Assembly (NCBI RefSeq): GCF_900107775.1
Contig: NZ_FNRF01000001.1
Location: 558,001-622,000, forward strand
Direction: 5' to 3'
Origin: Xylanibacter ruminicola
Lineage (GTDB): Bacteria; Bacteroidota; Bacteroidia; Bacteroidales; Bacteroidaceae
Length of the DNA: 64,000 nucleotides
Part shown: positions 33,369-42,844 of the stretch, piece after piece
Layout: each line of letters opens with the position of its first letter
How positions within the stretch are numbered: position 1 is the first letter of the stretch
Position numbers and translations under genes: made by a program
The notes under the pieces: model-generated
What the model was told of the DNA's origin: nothing
The model's database searches: none
What the model saw: the letters and a program-made list of their open reading frames with translations, nothing else

Positions 33369-33398
33369 AATTCTTAAAAATTAATTGTCAATACCTCG

Positions 33399-35546
33399 TT
33401 AATCGTTGTACTTCCATCCAGGGTTCTGAACCAGTTTGTTATTGTGCTTCAGCTCACTGAAGTGGATGGGCCAGAAATACATCTTCTCAGAGAAGACCGT
33501 AGGCAGGGAGGTTATCTGCACTACGTTCTGGAACTGGTCGCGCTGTGCACTCGTCATCATGACGTTACATCCATAGATTGGTTTGGCCAATTCTACAGGA
33601 GCGTCCATCCATCGGCGCAGATCGTAGTATCGTTTGCCTTCAGCCAGGAACTCAATCATACGCTCTCGCTTGATCTTACTACGTAACACATCCTGATTGG
33701 CATATTCTGCGTCTTGATAGTCAGGAAGACCGGCACGGATGCGGACAGGACGTATGCCGCGCTTGATTTCGTCGATGTCACGACTGATCGTATAAGTCTG
33801 CGCCCCATTCCAGGATTTCATCTGGTAGGAACCATGGAGCTCATTCAAAGCCTCAGCATACATCAACAGAATATCGGCATAACGGATAGCTGGTTCGTAC
33901 TTATTTGTAATATGCCCCCAGTCATTTTCGCCAGTCTGATAATCTGCTGGATTAACAAACTTCATGACGCCGATACCTGTACGCAGATAACGCGATGTGT
34001 TAGAGTAGCCATTGTTGCGCTCTGCGCCTGATGCACGGTAATAGAATATCTGAGGATAGTGGTCGTTCTCATTGGGATTATTGTTCCACCACCGTAAACC
34101 GTTATAAGCTACGCTGGCATAAAAACGAGGCTCACGATTGGCATACTGTAAAGACACATTACTATATAGAGGTTTGTGTTGGTTATAATTCTGTGCAGTA
34201 GTCCATCCTGTTACGCGCGTTGAGCCATCTCCCTCGCCATACTCGCTGTCTTTGCCTGGGCAATCAGATCCATCGCTCATGTAGTAGGCATCCACCATCT
34301 TCTGTGTCAAAGCATGGCAATTCCACCCATGAAGTGGTGAACTTGGCATCTGATGCGCTACAAAGGATTTGATTTCGTCACCCAGATTATAACCACGTGT
34401 GAAGATGATTTCTGTATTGCCAGTAAGGCCGATCTCACCATCGAACAGACGACGGTAACTGAGATAAGGGTCAATATCGGCATAGCCATCAGGCCAGTTT
34501 TTCTCTGAGAAGTCGCCATCACGAGGCGGAGTAATCGTTTCAGGCATCTCATTGGTGCCATTCACAACTACGCCATAATGATATAGTTCATAATGCGCAT
34601 TACACTCCATGACATCGCGACAGGCGGCAGCTGCACGAGCCCACTTCGATTCGTCATATTCGCGACCAAGCAGCGGTGTTCCATCTTTATTCACCAACTC
34701 GCGCGCAAATAAATCTGTCACCTGCGAGGGATGAGTACCATTTAGCAGCTGACCATTAGCCAATGGACTGGCAGCATAGATATAAGCCAGTGCACGAACT
34801 GCGAGTGCCGCTCCTTTGGTAGGACGAACGATAAACTCTGCATCTGTATTATTAGGAGCTTCAAAACGGTTCCAGTCTTTCATCTCGTCGACAGCCTTCA
34901 GCATCTCGTCTGCAATGAAGGTAGCACACTGCTCATAACTACTGCGAGGAATAGCCAGTTCTTCATACTGCTGCGTATAGTCGGCACCTTCGTCGGGCAT
35001 AATGGGTACTGGTCCATATTTGCGCAGCAGAAGCCAATAATAATAAGCACGCACAAAGCGAGCCTGTCCCTTGAAGTCGGCACGTTCCTCATCAGTCATT
35101 TTCACATTACGGTCGATATTATGGATGAAGATAGAGGCCTGATAGATGCCCTTATAGGCATCAATCCAAGCATTCTTACCAACTTCTTCGTCGTAATCGC
35201 CCAACATCAGGGCATTGAAACTTGTACGAGCATTACCATCCAAATCCAGTTTCGAATCACGATCTCCGAAGACCATGTCGTCGCCAAAGCATTGGAAAAA
35301 AGCCCCATCAACACCAGTGTCTTTTGTTTTACAGTCGGCCAGAGGTCCTTTCAGGAAAGCAAATGATTGTGCAAGCCATCCCAACGACTGATTTCTGTCT
35401 GTGAAGACAGACTCTATCGAACGACGGTCATCGAAATACTTGTCAGAGTCTAATTCGTTGGCGCAACTGGTGAGGGTTGCTATCATGCAGCAGCATAGCG
35501 AACCACCCAACACTATTTTTTTCATATATCTTGTATTCATAATCAT
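33399..35546 (-). CDS. SusD/RagB-family lipoprotein of the mannan locus
   Basis: About 715 residues, or 708 if the ATG at 35525 (MKKIVLGGSLCCCMIATLTSC) is used; that shorter start gives the better lipoprotein signal. Typical SusD blocks: RAYYYWLLLRKYGPVPIMP, KGAALAVRALAYIYAASPLANG, IRYADILLMYAEALNEL and a C-terminal KLVQNPGWKYND. It is longer than the usual 500-600 residues because of a large central loop region. It pairs with the SusC at 35573-38689 (26-bp gap) and should bind mannan-type oligosaccharides, judging from GH76 and GH92 in the same locus. Confidence 0.95.
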   Translation of the reverse strand: MIMNTRYMKKIVLGGSLCCCMIATLTSCANELDSDKYFDDRRSIESVFTDRNQSLGWLAQSFAFLKGPLADCKTKDTGVDGAFFQCFGDDMVFGDRDSKLDLDGNARTSFNALMLGDYDEEVGKNAWIDAYKGIYQASIFIHNIDRNVKMTDEERADFKGQARFVRAYYYWLLLRKYGPVPIMPDEGADYTQQYEELAIPRSSYEQCATFIADEMLKAVDEMKDWNRFEAPNNTDAEFIVRPTKGAALAVRALAYIYAASPLANGQLLNGTHPSQVTDLFARELVNKDGTPLLGREYDESKWARAAAACRDVMECNAHYELYHYGVVVNGTNEMPETITPPRDGDFSEKNWPDGYADIDPYLSYRRLFDGEIGLTGNTEIIFTRGYNLGDEIKSFVAHQMPSSPLHGWNCHALTQKMVDAYYMSDGSDCPGKDSEYGEGDGSTRVTGWTTAQNYNQHKPLYSNVSLQYANREPRFYASVAYNGLRWWNNNPNENDHYPQIFYYRASGAERNNGYSNTSRYLRTGIGVMKFVNPADYQTGENDWGHITNKYEPAIRYADILLMYAEALNELHGSYQMKSWNGAQTYTISRDIDEIKRGIRPVRIRAGLPDYQDAEYANQDVLRSKIKRERMIEFLAEGKRYYDLRRWMDAPVELAKPIYGCNVMMTSAQRDQFQNVVQITSLPTVFSEKMYFWPIHFSELKHNNKLVQNPGWKYND

Positions 35547-35572
35547 CTATTATTAATTATCAAATATCCTTC

Positions 35573-38500
35573 TTACAGGTTTACCTGTATACCCATGGTC
35601 ACCGACTTAGTAATAGGATAAGCCTCACCATTAGAGCTACCCATTTCTGGATCCCACAGTTTAAACTTCGACCATGTCATTAAGTTAGAACCCTGAATAT
35701 AGATACGAATATCATTGAAGTGGTATTTGTTAACCCACTGCTTGGGTAGCGTATAGCCGAAATCAACATTCTTCAGACGTAGATAGCGACCGTCTCGCAT
35801 CCAAAAGGTTGAGGCACGGTAGTTATTGCGACTCTCATTGTTTGTCACATAATCAAGTCGTGGATAGGACGCATTGGGATTTTCGTTGGCAGGTATGCCT
35901 AACAGGTCGGCAGTCTCATGGTCTACCCATCGGTTGTCGACCAGATCAGAGAATATCTGACCATAGCGTTCCTGACTGAAAGCATAGACACACTTGCCGT
36001 CAATCATGAAAGTGGACTTTCCTGCACCCTGGAACAACAGATTCAAATCGAAACCTTTCCACATGATTGACAAACCTAAGCCGTAGTAAAGGTTTGGCGT
36101 ACGTGTGGCACCTATAGCTACCACATCATTATCGTCTACCACGCCATCACCATTCACATCCTTATACTTGATGTCACCAGGCATCACCGATCCGAACATC
36201 TGCTTCGGACTATTACGTATGTCTTCAAAATCGCGGAACAAGCCATCGGCCACCAGACCACGCAACTGGTCAACATAATACCCCGTCTGATACTGGTAAG
36301 GATAAGGACTGTCTTCTACATCATAGTCCAATATCTCATTCTTTGAGTAGGTGAAGTTTCCACGAATGGTAAATCCAACTTCTCCTATGCGGTCTTCGTA
36401 CTTGAAGTTACCATCAAAACCCTGTGAGCGCACTGAGCCGACATTGGCCCAAGGACTACTCTCCAGTCCGATAATGCTGGGTAAGTAATTTCGAGCCATG
36501 TAGATACCTGTACGCTTTTCATTGAAGTAGTCAACGGTCAGCGACAGTCTATTATGGAACAATACCAGGTCGATACCTATGTCATTTTTACGGGCTATTT
36601 CCCAAGTAACATTGGGTGATGCCATCGCTGAGTAATGGTAACCCTGTGTATATTCCGAACGTGTCGCATGGTCAGCCGTACCAAAATTATAGACTCCATC
36701 GCCTGTCGGATCTATCGTATAGAGGTAAGGGAAACGGGTTGGAGAATAGTCATTACCCACCTTACCATATGAATAACGTATCTTAAACATATCAAGCCAA
36801 GGAAATCTCTTCTGGATCCAAGGCTCTTCAGCCACGTTCCATGCTAATGAGTAAGCAGGAAAGAAACCAAAACGATGACTGTCAGCAAAATTCTCTGAAC
36901 CATTGTAACCGAAGTTACAGTCTACAAAGTAACGGTTATCGTAGTTATAGGTCAGCTGACCTGCCAATGCCATATACTTACGTGATACACTATTCTTGAT
37001 ATCCTCACCTATATTCTGTGTCTGGATATTCTCATCATAGGTGTACTTCAGATTAGCACCCACATTATGTACCTGCAGGAATGAACGATTCCAATGCAAT
37101 AAGAGGTCTAGGAAATCGCGGCGTGAACCATTATTGCCTGACGACTGATGCATATCGACCTTATCTTTGATTTTGTCGAAGATAATCTCACCAGTTTCCT
37201 TATCACGACCGTTGGCATACCAGCGTTCTGGCTGCTGATCATGGTTTATCCAGTTGTAATTATAGGTATCATAGCCAAAACGTCCTGTGAATTTCAAGCC
37301 TTTCGTTATGAAACTCAGATCCTGCTCCAATGTCACGTTGGTCTGAACATTATTGTTCCACTCCTCGTGGTAACCAGTCTGAGTCGTCATAACCCAAGGA
37401 TTGGTACGCGAATCATTACGGCCAATGTTTATCATAGGTACGTAACCATTCGAATAAACCACTGGTGTCAGAATCGCATTATAACCGAACAGCGAATTCC
37501 AGGTGTCGGTATCACCCATACCAGGAGCATTACGCTTAGAGAGATCGCCACCAATACCCAATTTCAGCACTGTGGTCGGAGTTATGTCGATATCCAGATT
37601 CACTCGATAGTTCCAACGCTTGTAATTGGCATTAGTATCGTACTTATCTTTCAGGGTGGTATCTGTCTTGTACATACCCTCATCCTCTACATAGCTGATA
37701 GAAGCATAATAACGTGATGTGCTACCACCACCGCTTAGGTTGACATTTCCACGATAGCTAAACGCACCATCTTTCAGAATAAGATCTTTCCAGTTTACAT
37801 TGGGATAGAGGTCTGGATCCATGCCGCTACGGAAGAGTTCAATTTCCGTTGGAGAATAATACCATCCTTTGTTACGGGTAAGATAGGCCTCATTCAACAG
37901 ATTGGCGTAGGTAACACCATCTACGAATTCAGGTGTAATCGTGCGTGTATTGTATGAGGTTTCAAACTTACCGTTAATCTTTATCTTACCATCTTTACCA
38001 TGTTTGGTAGTAATGAGAACAACACCATTTGCACCTTTAGAGCCATAGATTGCTGTGGCCGAGGCATCCTTCAATACAGAGAACGACTCAATATCTTCAA
38101 TATTCAGATCGTCGATGTTGCTACGTTCAAAGCCATCCACCAGTATATAGGCTCCCCTACCGGCACCAAAGGTGGAAATACCACGAATCCAGAACTCTGA
38201 TGTATTTTTTCCTGGTTGTCCACTGGTCTGCATAGCTATAATACCAGGCGCATTACCAGCCAGCACATTTGAGAGGTTTGACGAGCCATAATGCTTCATA
38301 TCATCTATATTCACGTTCGTAACAGCACCTGTCAGAGTCAGTTTCTTCTGACTTCCCATAGCAGTTACCACTACTTCATCAACGGCATTTACCAGGTCCT
38401 GTTCCAGTACAACATTCAAAGGACGGCTGTTCTTAACGACCACTTCCTTTGTCTTGTATCCGAGATAAGAGAAGACGAGCGTCTGATACTCCTTGACTTT

Positions 38501-38689
38501 AATTCTGAAGTTACCATCCATATCGGCTATAACGCCCAATCCCTTCATATTCTTTACAATCACGTTGGCACCTATCAGTGGTTCACCCGCAATATCTGTT
38601 ACCGTACCGGTCAACTCTACTTCGTTTTGTGCCCATATACTCATAGTAGTACCTACCAGCAGTATGAGCATTATGATATATTTCTTCAT
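35573..38689 (-). CDS. SusC/RagA-family TonB-dependent transporter of the mannan locus
   Basis: A 1038-residue protein with signal peptide, a carboxypeptidase-regulatory-like domain (LTGTVTDIAGEPLIGANVIVKN), the segment VDEVVVTAMGSQKKLTLTGAV, a plug with SFSVLKDASATAIYGSKGANGVVLITTK, and a beta-barrel ending SVTMGIQVNL. It imports glycan fragments together with the SusD downstream. It is the fourth gene of the six-gene minus operon and starts 13 bp after the TIG/NHL gene. Confidence 0.96.
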   Translation of the reverse strand: MKKYIIMLILLVGTTMSIWAQNEVELTGTVTDIAGEPLIGANVIVKNMKGLGVIADMDGNFRIKVKEYQTLVFSYLGYKTKEVVVKNSRPLNVVLEQDLVNAVDEVVVTAMGSQKKLTLTGAVTNVNIDDMKHYGSSNLSNVLAGNAPGIIAMQTSGQPGKNTSEFWIRGISTFGAGRGAYILVDGFERSNIDDLNIEDIESFSVLKDASATAIYGSKGANGVVLITTKHGKDGKIKINGKFETSYNTRTITPEFVDGVTYANLLNEAYLTRNKGWYYSPTEIELFRSGMDPDLYPNVNWKDLILKDGAFSYRGNVNLSGGGSTSRYYASISYVEDEGMYKTDTTLKDKYDTNANYKRWNYRVNLDIDITPTTVLKLGIGGDLSKRNAPGMGDTDTWNSLFGYNAILTPVVYSNGYVPMINIGRNDSRTNPWVMTTQTGYHEEWNNNVQTNVTLEQDLSFITKGLKFTGRFGYDTYNYNWINHDQQPERWYANGRDKETGEIIFDKIKDKVDMHQSSGNNGSRRDFLDLLLHWNRSFLQVHNVGANLKYTYDENIQTQNIGEDIKNSVSRKYMALAGQLTYNYDNRYFVDCNFGYNGSENFADSHRFGFFPAYSLAWNVAEEPWIQKRFPWLDMFKIRYSYGKVGNDYSPTRFPYLYTIDPTGDGVYNFGTADHATRSEYTQGYHYSAMASPNVTWEIARKNDIGIDLVLFHNRLSLTVDYFNEKRTGIYMARNYLPSIIGLESSPWANVGSVRSQGFDGNFKYEDRIGEVGFTIRGNFTYSKNEILDYDVEDSPYPYQYQTGYYVDQLRGLVADGLFRDFEDIRNSPKQMFGSVMPGDIKYKDVNGDGVVDDNDVVAIGATRTPNLYYGLGLSIMWKGFDLNLLFQGAGKSTFMIDGKCVYAFSQERYGQIFSDLVDNRWVDHETADLLGIPANENPNASYPRLDYVTNNESRNNYRASTFWMRDGRYLRLKNVDFGYTLPKQWVNKYHFNDIRIYIQGSNLMTWSKFKLWDPEMGSSNGEAYPITKSVTMGIQVNL

Positions 38690-38702
38690 TGTCGCTTCTG
38701 TT

Positions 38703-40253
38703 TTATTTTATTGTTGACTCGTTATCATTATCATTGTTGTCATCAGTCTCCATGCCGATTCTACGTATTCTTGCATTATACTGATCCAGTACATAGAAGG
38801 CATCCTCGGCCTCATCATAGGCAATACCTGAGACATCACGGAAACGGGCCGTCTCTCGCAGATCGCCATCTTCTGTACCCCAAATGTTACCATTGGTTGA
38901 CTTGCCGCGTCCAGCATAGGTACGTACAACGCCGTCGGGTGTCAGATAACGCACACAGAAGTTCTCACAGTCAGTAAAATAGAAGTCATAAACGTCATCA
39001 CGTCCTTGTTTAACGTAGTCAGGGTTCTTAACGAAAACGCCATTATAGGGACGCTTGACGCGAGCTGCCGTACTAACAGCATCTACCCATCCAGAAGTTG
39101 ATTCAGCACCAGCCACCGTATAGGGTACCATGAAACGATGGGTATTCTCGTCGTAGTCTGTACGCAGAATATAATGCTTGTTAACCACAACCAAATAGGC
39201 GTACTTTCCTGAAGGGTGAATACAGATACGGAACTCGTTGCCTGAGTCCTTAATCTGGAACACCTCCTCAAAGCCTGTTGACTTATCACTAGCGGATGAC
39301 GATATGAGTTTGCCATCCCATTTCGGGGTTGAATTTCCTGAGCCTGGTATATAGCCCTTGGCGGCAAGATAGTTTTCCAGCTCAAAGCGGAACACCTGTC
39401 CCTGATTGTAGCTATTGAAGTAGATTTCGCCATTAGGATGAACAGCCACCGTATTACATTGTTTGAAGAATACCAGTTCCTGTGGAGTGGAATTGGCAAA
39501 GGAGCCATTGGCATTACGCTTCAACAGAAACACACTGGGGGTAATGAAGTCACGATCGTCGCGGTCAACAGCCACTAGCATATATTGTCCGTCCTTGCTG
39601 AAGTCGATGGCACGCAAACGGCGCGTACCAAAACCATTATACGACATCAACTGGTAATACTGTTTGGTAGCAAAATCCAGAACCTCAATACCACGGTCTG
39701 ATTCATCATAAGCAATGTAGAGCAAATTTGGCTGCAGGGGATCATACACCATGGAGCCGAGATTTGTAAAGCCTGTACACTCGGCAAAAGAACCATATCG
39801 TGTTCCCTGGTCGCCTGTATCAACAGTCTTACCGCAAAGCGTGCTCACCACCTTTTTGCGCAGATAATTGAACTTCGTAGCAGCTGTAGTGCTATGCTCC
39901 GTACCATTGGAATCCTTCACTGTGACTACGATTTCTCCAGTGAAAGCGCTGGACGGAACAAAACAGTAAATTTTGTCACCAGCAACACTGACAACAACAG
40001 CCTTCTTGTTGCCAACGGTCACATTGACGGCGTTCTTGTCTGTACCGAAATTCTCACCATAAATAATCAAATCCTCCATAGCTCCTCCTTCAGTGGGAAA
40101 GAAATGAGAGATGGATATAGGCTTTGAAGGATCATAGGCAACAGGTCCCTCTTCCAAATCCTTCTCACTACATGCGGCGAAGCAGAGTGACAGAAATGCC
40201 AGAAGAAAACCATAAAGATTTACCTTCTTGAAAATAAGATTTGTTGTATTCAT
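38703..40253 (-). CDS. IPT/TIG and NHL-type beta-propeller surface lipoprotein
   Basis: A 516-residue lipoprotein (LLAFLSLCFAAC). An IPT/TIG immunoglobulin-like domain (about 45-130; ISHFFPTEGGAMEDLIIYGENFGTD) is followed by a six-bladed NHL-like propeller (about 150-510), with blades such as LDFATKQYYQLMSYNGFG, AIDFSKDGQYMLVAVD and the last blade YDEAEDAFYVLDQYNARIRRI. Such proteins occur in polysaccharide loci ahead of or after SusC and probably bind glycan at the surface; catalysis is not indicated. It is the third gene of the operon. Confidence 0.8.
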   Translation of the reverse strand: MNTTNLIFKKVNLYGFLLAFLSLCFAACSEKDLEEGPVAYDPSKPISISHFFPTEGGAMEDLIIYGENFGTDKNAVNVTVGNKKAVVVSVAGDKIYCFVPSSAFTGEIVVTVKDSNGTEHSTTAATKFNYLRKKVVSTLCGKTVDTGDQGTRYGSFAECTGFTNLGSMVYDPLQPNLLYIAYDESDRGIEVLDFATKQYYQLMSYNGFGTRRLRAIDFSKDGQYMLVAVDRDDRDFITPSVFLLKRNANGSFANSTPQELVFFKQCNTVAVHPNGEIYFNSYNQGQVFRFELENYLAAKGYIPGSGNSTPKWDGKLISSSASDKSTGFEEVFQIKDSGNEFRICIHPSGKYAYLVVVNKHYILRTDYDENTHRFMVPYTVAGAESTSGWVDAVSTAARVKRPYNGVFVKNPDYVKQGRDDVYDFYFTDCENFCVRYLTPDGVVRTYAGRGKSTNGNIWGTEDGDLRETARFRDVSGIAYDEAEDAFYVLDQYNARIRRIGMETDDNNDNDNESTIK

Positions 40254-40271
40254 AAATTTATTGTTTTAGAT

Positions 40272-42809
40272 TTATCTTCTTTTTGCTTTACTACCTGTTT
40301 CTGGAGTGGCAGTCAGTTTGTTAACCAGTACGCGCATCCAGTAACCGCCGAGAACGCTTCGTGCCTTAAAACCAGCCATTAATCCTGTCTTTGTATCATA
40401 CCAGTCGCTGGTAGGTACGCGGCTCTCAGTCTCGTTCATATATTTATAGAGAGGTTCTACGAACTGGTTGAAGGTCTTCTGATCTTTAGCCATACCAGCA
40501 GTCCACATAATCCAGTCGCTTTTGGTATAATCGCGGCGACAATCGAGAGGTAGTCCATACTTGTTCTGCTTAGTCAGATAATATTTCACCTCACGATCCA
40601 TAGCTCCGTTGGGGAAGATATTCAGATTCCACAATTTGTCCCATACCATATTGTATTTCTGGCTCCATGTGTTTTCACGATCGAAAGCCAGGCGGTAATG
40701 GTCTCCCTCACGGGCAGTCTTCTCCCACAGAATAGCCATCTCGCGTGCACGATTCATATATTTCTCATAAACATCGGTCAGACCTTTCTGCTGAGCCATT
40801 AAAGCATAACCTGCCACACCCATAATAGCCTTAACACTCAGATTGGCATTATGTGCCCAGTGGCCGGCAAAGTCGTCGGTACAAAGTTGGTTGGCAGGAT
40901 CCTGCCCATTCTCAGACAGATAGTTAACCCAAGTGGTAATAATATCCCAATATTTATCCACATAGTTTGTGTTGCCATCTAACTGACAGATGGTAGCAGC
41001 CAGCGTAATCATATTGCCGGCTTCCTCCAACGGCATGTCGCCACCATACACCTGATGATTGGCTCGTGGATACTGTCCCAGATCGTGAGCAGCAAAAGGC
41101 TTTGTCCATCGGCCTGTATAACTATATTCAAAGATAGATGTCATCTGTGCTTTCTGCAATTCAGGGTTGTAGGCCAGGAACAGAGGAGCCTCGGGATAAG
41201 TCAGATCTACTGTATTTACACAACCGTTCGAATTATTTTCCTTTGAGAAGAACAGCAGGTTTCCTTCGTCATCGCGAAACAGTTTGTGGGCAGCAATAAC
41301 ATGACGATAACTAGCCGACAACACCTCTGCGTAGTGCTGGTTTCCAACCTTGACACCGTCATCATAAATCTGCTTGTCCAGCTGACGACAGCGATTCATG
41401 ATGTTGCTGTACTCACGATTCATGCGCTGGAACATGTCGAAGATGCTGACAGAGCCCTCATGTGCCCAATAGCCTTTGTAACGTTTGTAGAAATATTCTA
41501 TGTCTTCAATCTCATCGTAACCAATAAGTGCATAGGATGCACCCTGACTTACACGTCCAAAATCATGACGGTAAGCTAGTACGGGAGATTCTGAAGGCTT
41601 CTGTGCTACTACACGCTGATCACCTTCTGGAATCTGTCCATTACTGGTAAACTGCTGTCTCAGTTGATTCACCTTACAGATTGCCACCTCACCATTGATA
41701 GCTGGCATGTATAGATATCCCCAGTCGATGCAGATACCATCACCAGTTTTAGCCAGAATGGGTTGTTCTATGGTACCTGTCTTTAGATATTTCACGCCAC
41801 GATGTTCTTCGGACGTAGTGATAGTGGGCTGAACAGCTTTGTTCACTGCCAGCAAAGGCGATGCCGTCAACAACAACTGTGCGTCGTGCTGCTGACCATC
41901 AATTGAACGTACCTGATAGCTGATATAGTTGACAGGAGCCGACAGCAGGTCGTAATCATCCATCAACATAGGGGCCGTAAACACCACATCCAACTCGACG
42001 GGACCGCAGTTAAAAGTATAATAGGTGTTTGTGGCCAGCACAGATACAGACTTCTGCTCAGCCTGCAGCACAGGACCACCAGCAGGTTTTAAGACCTTAT
42101 ACAGGCCGAAGTCGGTATAGGCGCCACCCGTAGTATTATGGCAATGGGTAGCAATGATGTTCTTTCCTGGCTTCAGTAACTTCTTGAGTTTGTTATCTAA
42201 AGGCAATCGGACACCTTCACGCCAGGTTTCACCAGTATCAGCCACCTTGGTGCCATTTATATAGAGTTCGAAAACGTCATCGTGCGAATAGATGAGCATC
42301 AGATCTTCCTGTAAATCTGCAGAAGACAAATCGATAGTACGACGCACATACAAGTCACTTTGCACATCGCGCCACTCCGTACGTACAAAAGCTTGATCGG
42401 GTGAACCAAAAGCTGCCGCTCCTTCCTGCCATTTGGCATCGTTAAAGGCAGGCTTCTGCCAACCGTCCTGTGGTTTCTGACGGGTGTAGCGTGCTTTCCA
42501 AGCGCTTTCGTCTGCCATGGGGGCGACTGCATCTAACACGTCACGATCTGCTCCCATGAAACAATAGGTCACACCATCCACACGGAGCCAGCCCTGCAGG
42601 GGCTTCTCATCGTTAGTCCAATGACGAGTTGTGCCCTCATTCAGTTTGTCATAAGGCGACCATATTGAGAAATATGGGTCGTTAACTACCAAAGGGACAG
42701 AAGGTAGTCGTAAATTTGTTTCCTGATAAGGCTGAAAGAATGCTTTGTTCTGTGCCATGACAGAGATGCCACAAACCAGGAAATCGATTAGTAATGTTAA
42801 CTTTTTCAT
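40272..42809 (-). CDS. DUF4965/DUF5127 glutaminase-like (alpha/alpha) protein, secreted
   Basis: An 845-residue protein with signal peptide. It opens with the DUF4964-like segment LPSVPLVVNDPYFSIWSPYDKL and has a GH2-like jelly roll (about 105-245; DLYVRRTIDLSSADL, LYINGTKVADTGETW). DUF5127/DUF4965 regions follow, and the C-terminal (alpha/alpha) barrel has TDDFAGHWAHNANLSVKAIMGVAGYALMAQ. The family is often labelled glutaminase A-like, but its presence between GH76 and the Sus genes argues for a carbohydrate substrate. It lies 35 bp after GH76 in the operon. Function unproven. Confidence 0.8.
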   Translation of the reverse strand: MKKLTLLIDFLVCGISVMAQNKAFFQPYQETNLRLPSVPLVVNDPYFSIWSPYDKLNEGTTRHWTNDEKPLQGWLRVDGVTYCFMGADRDVLDAVAPMADESAWKARYTRQKPQDGWQKPAFNDAKWQEGAAAFGSPDQAFVRTEWRDVQSDLYVRRTIDLSSADLQEDLMLIYSHDDVFELYINGTKVADTGETWREGVRLPLDNKLKKLLKPGKNIIATHCHNTTGGAYTDFGLYKVLKPAGGPVLQAEQKSVSVLATNTYYTFNCGPVELDVVFTAPMLMDDYDLLSAPVNYISYQVRSIDGQQHDAQLLLTASPLLAVNKAVQPTITTSEEHRGVKYLKTGTIEQPILAKTGDGICIDWGYLYMPAINGEVAICKVNQLRQQFTSNGQIPEGDQRVVAQKPSESPVLAYRHDFGRVSQGASYALIGYDEIEDIEYFYKRYKGYWAHEGSVSIFDMFQRMNREYSNIMNRCRQLDKQIYDDGVKVGNQHYAEVLSASYRHVIAAHKLFRDDEGNLLFFSKENNSNGCVNTVDLTYPEAPLFLAYNPELQKAQMTSIFEYSYTGRWTKPFAAHDLGQYPRANHQVYGGDMPLEEAGNMITLAATICQLDGNTNYVDKYWDIITTWVNYLSENGQDPANQLCTDDFAGHWAHNANLSVKAIMGVAGYALMAQQKGLTDVYEKYMNRAREMAILWEKTAREGDHYRLAFDRENTWSQKYNMVWDKLWNLNIFPNGAMDREVKYYLTKQNKYGLPLDCRRDYTKSDWIMWTAGMAKDQKTFNQFVEPLYKYMNETESRVPTSDWYDTKTGLMAGFKARSVLGGYWMRVLVNKLTATPETGSKAKRR

Positions 42810-42844
42810 TTTTTAATTTTTAGTTTGATCATTATACTTTTTTT

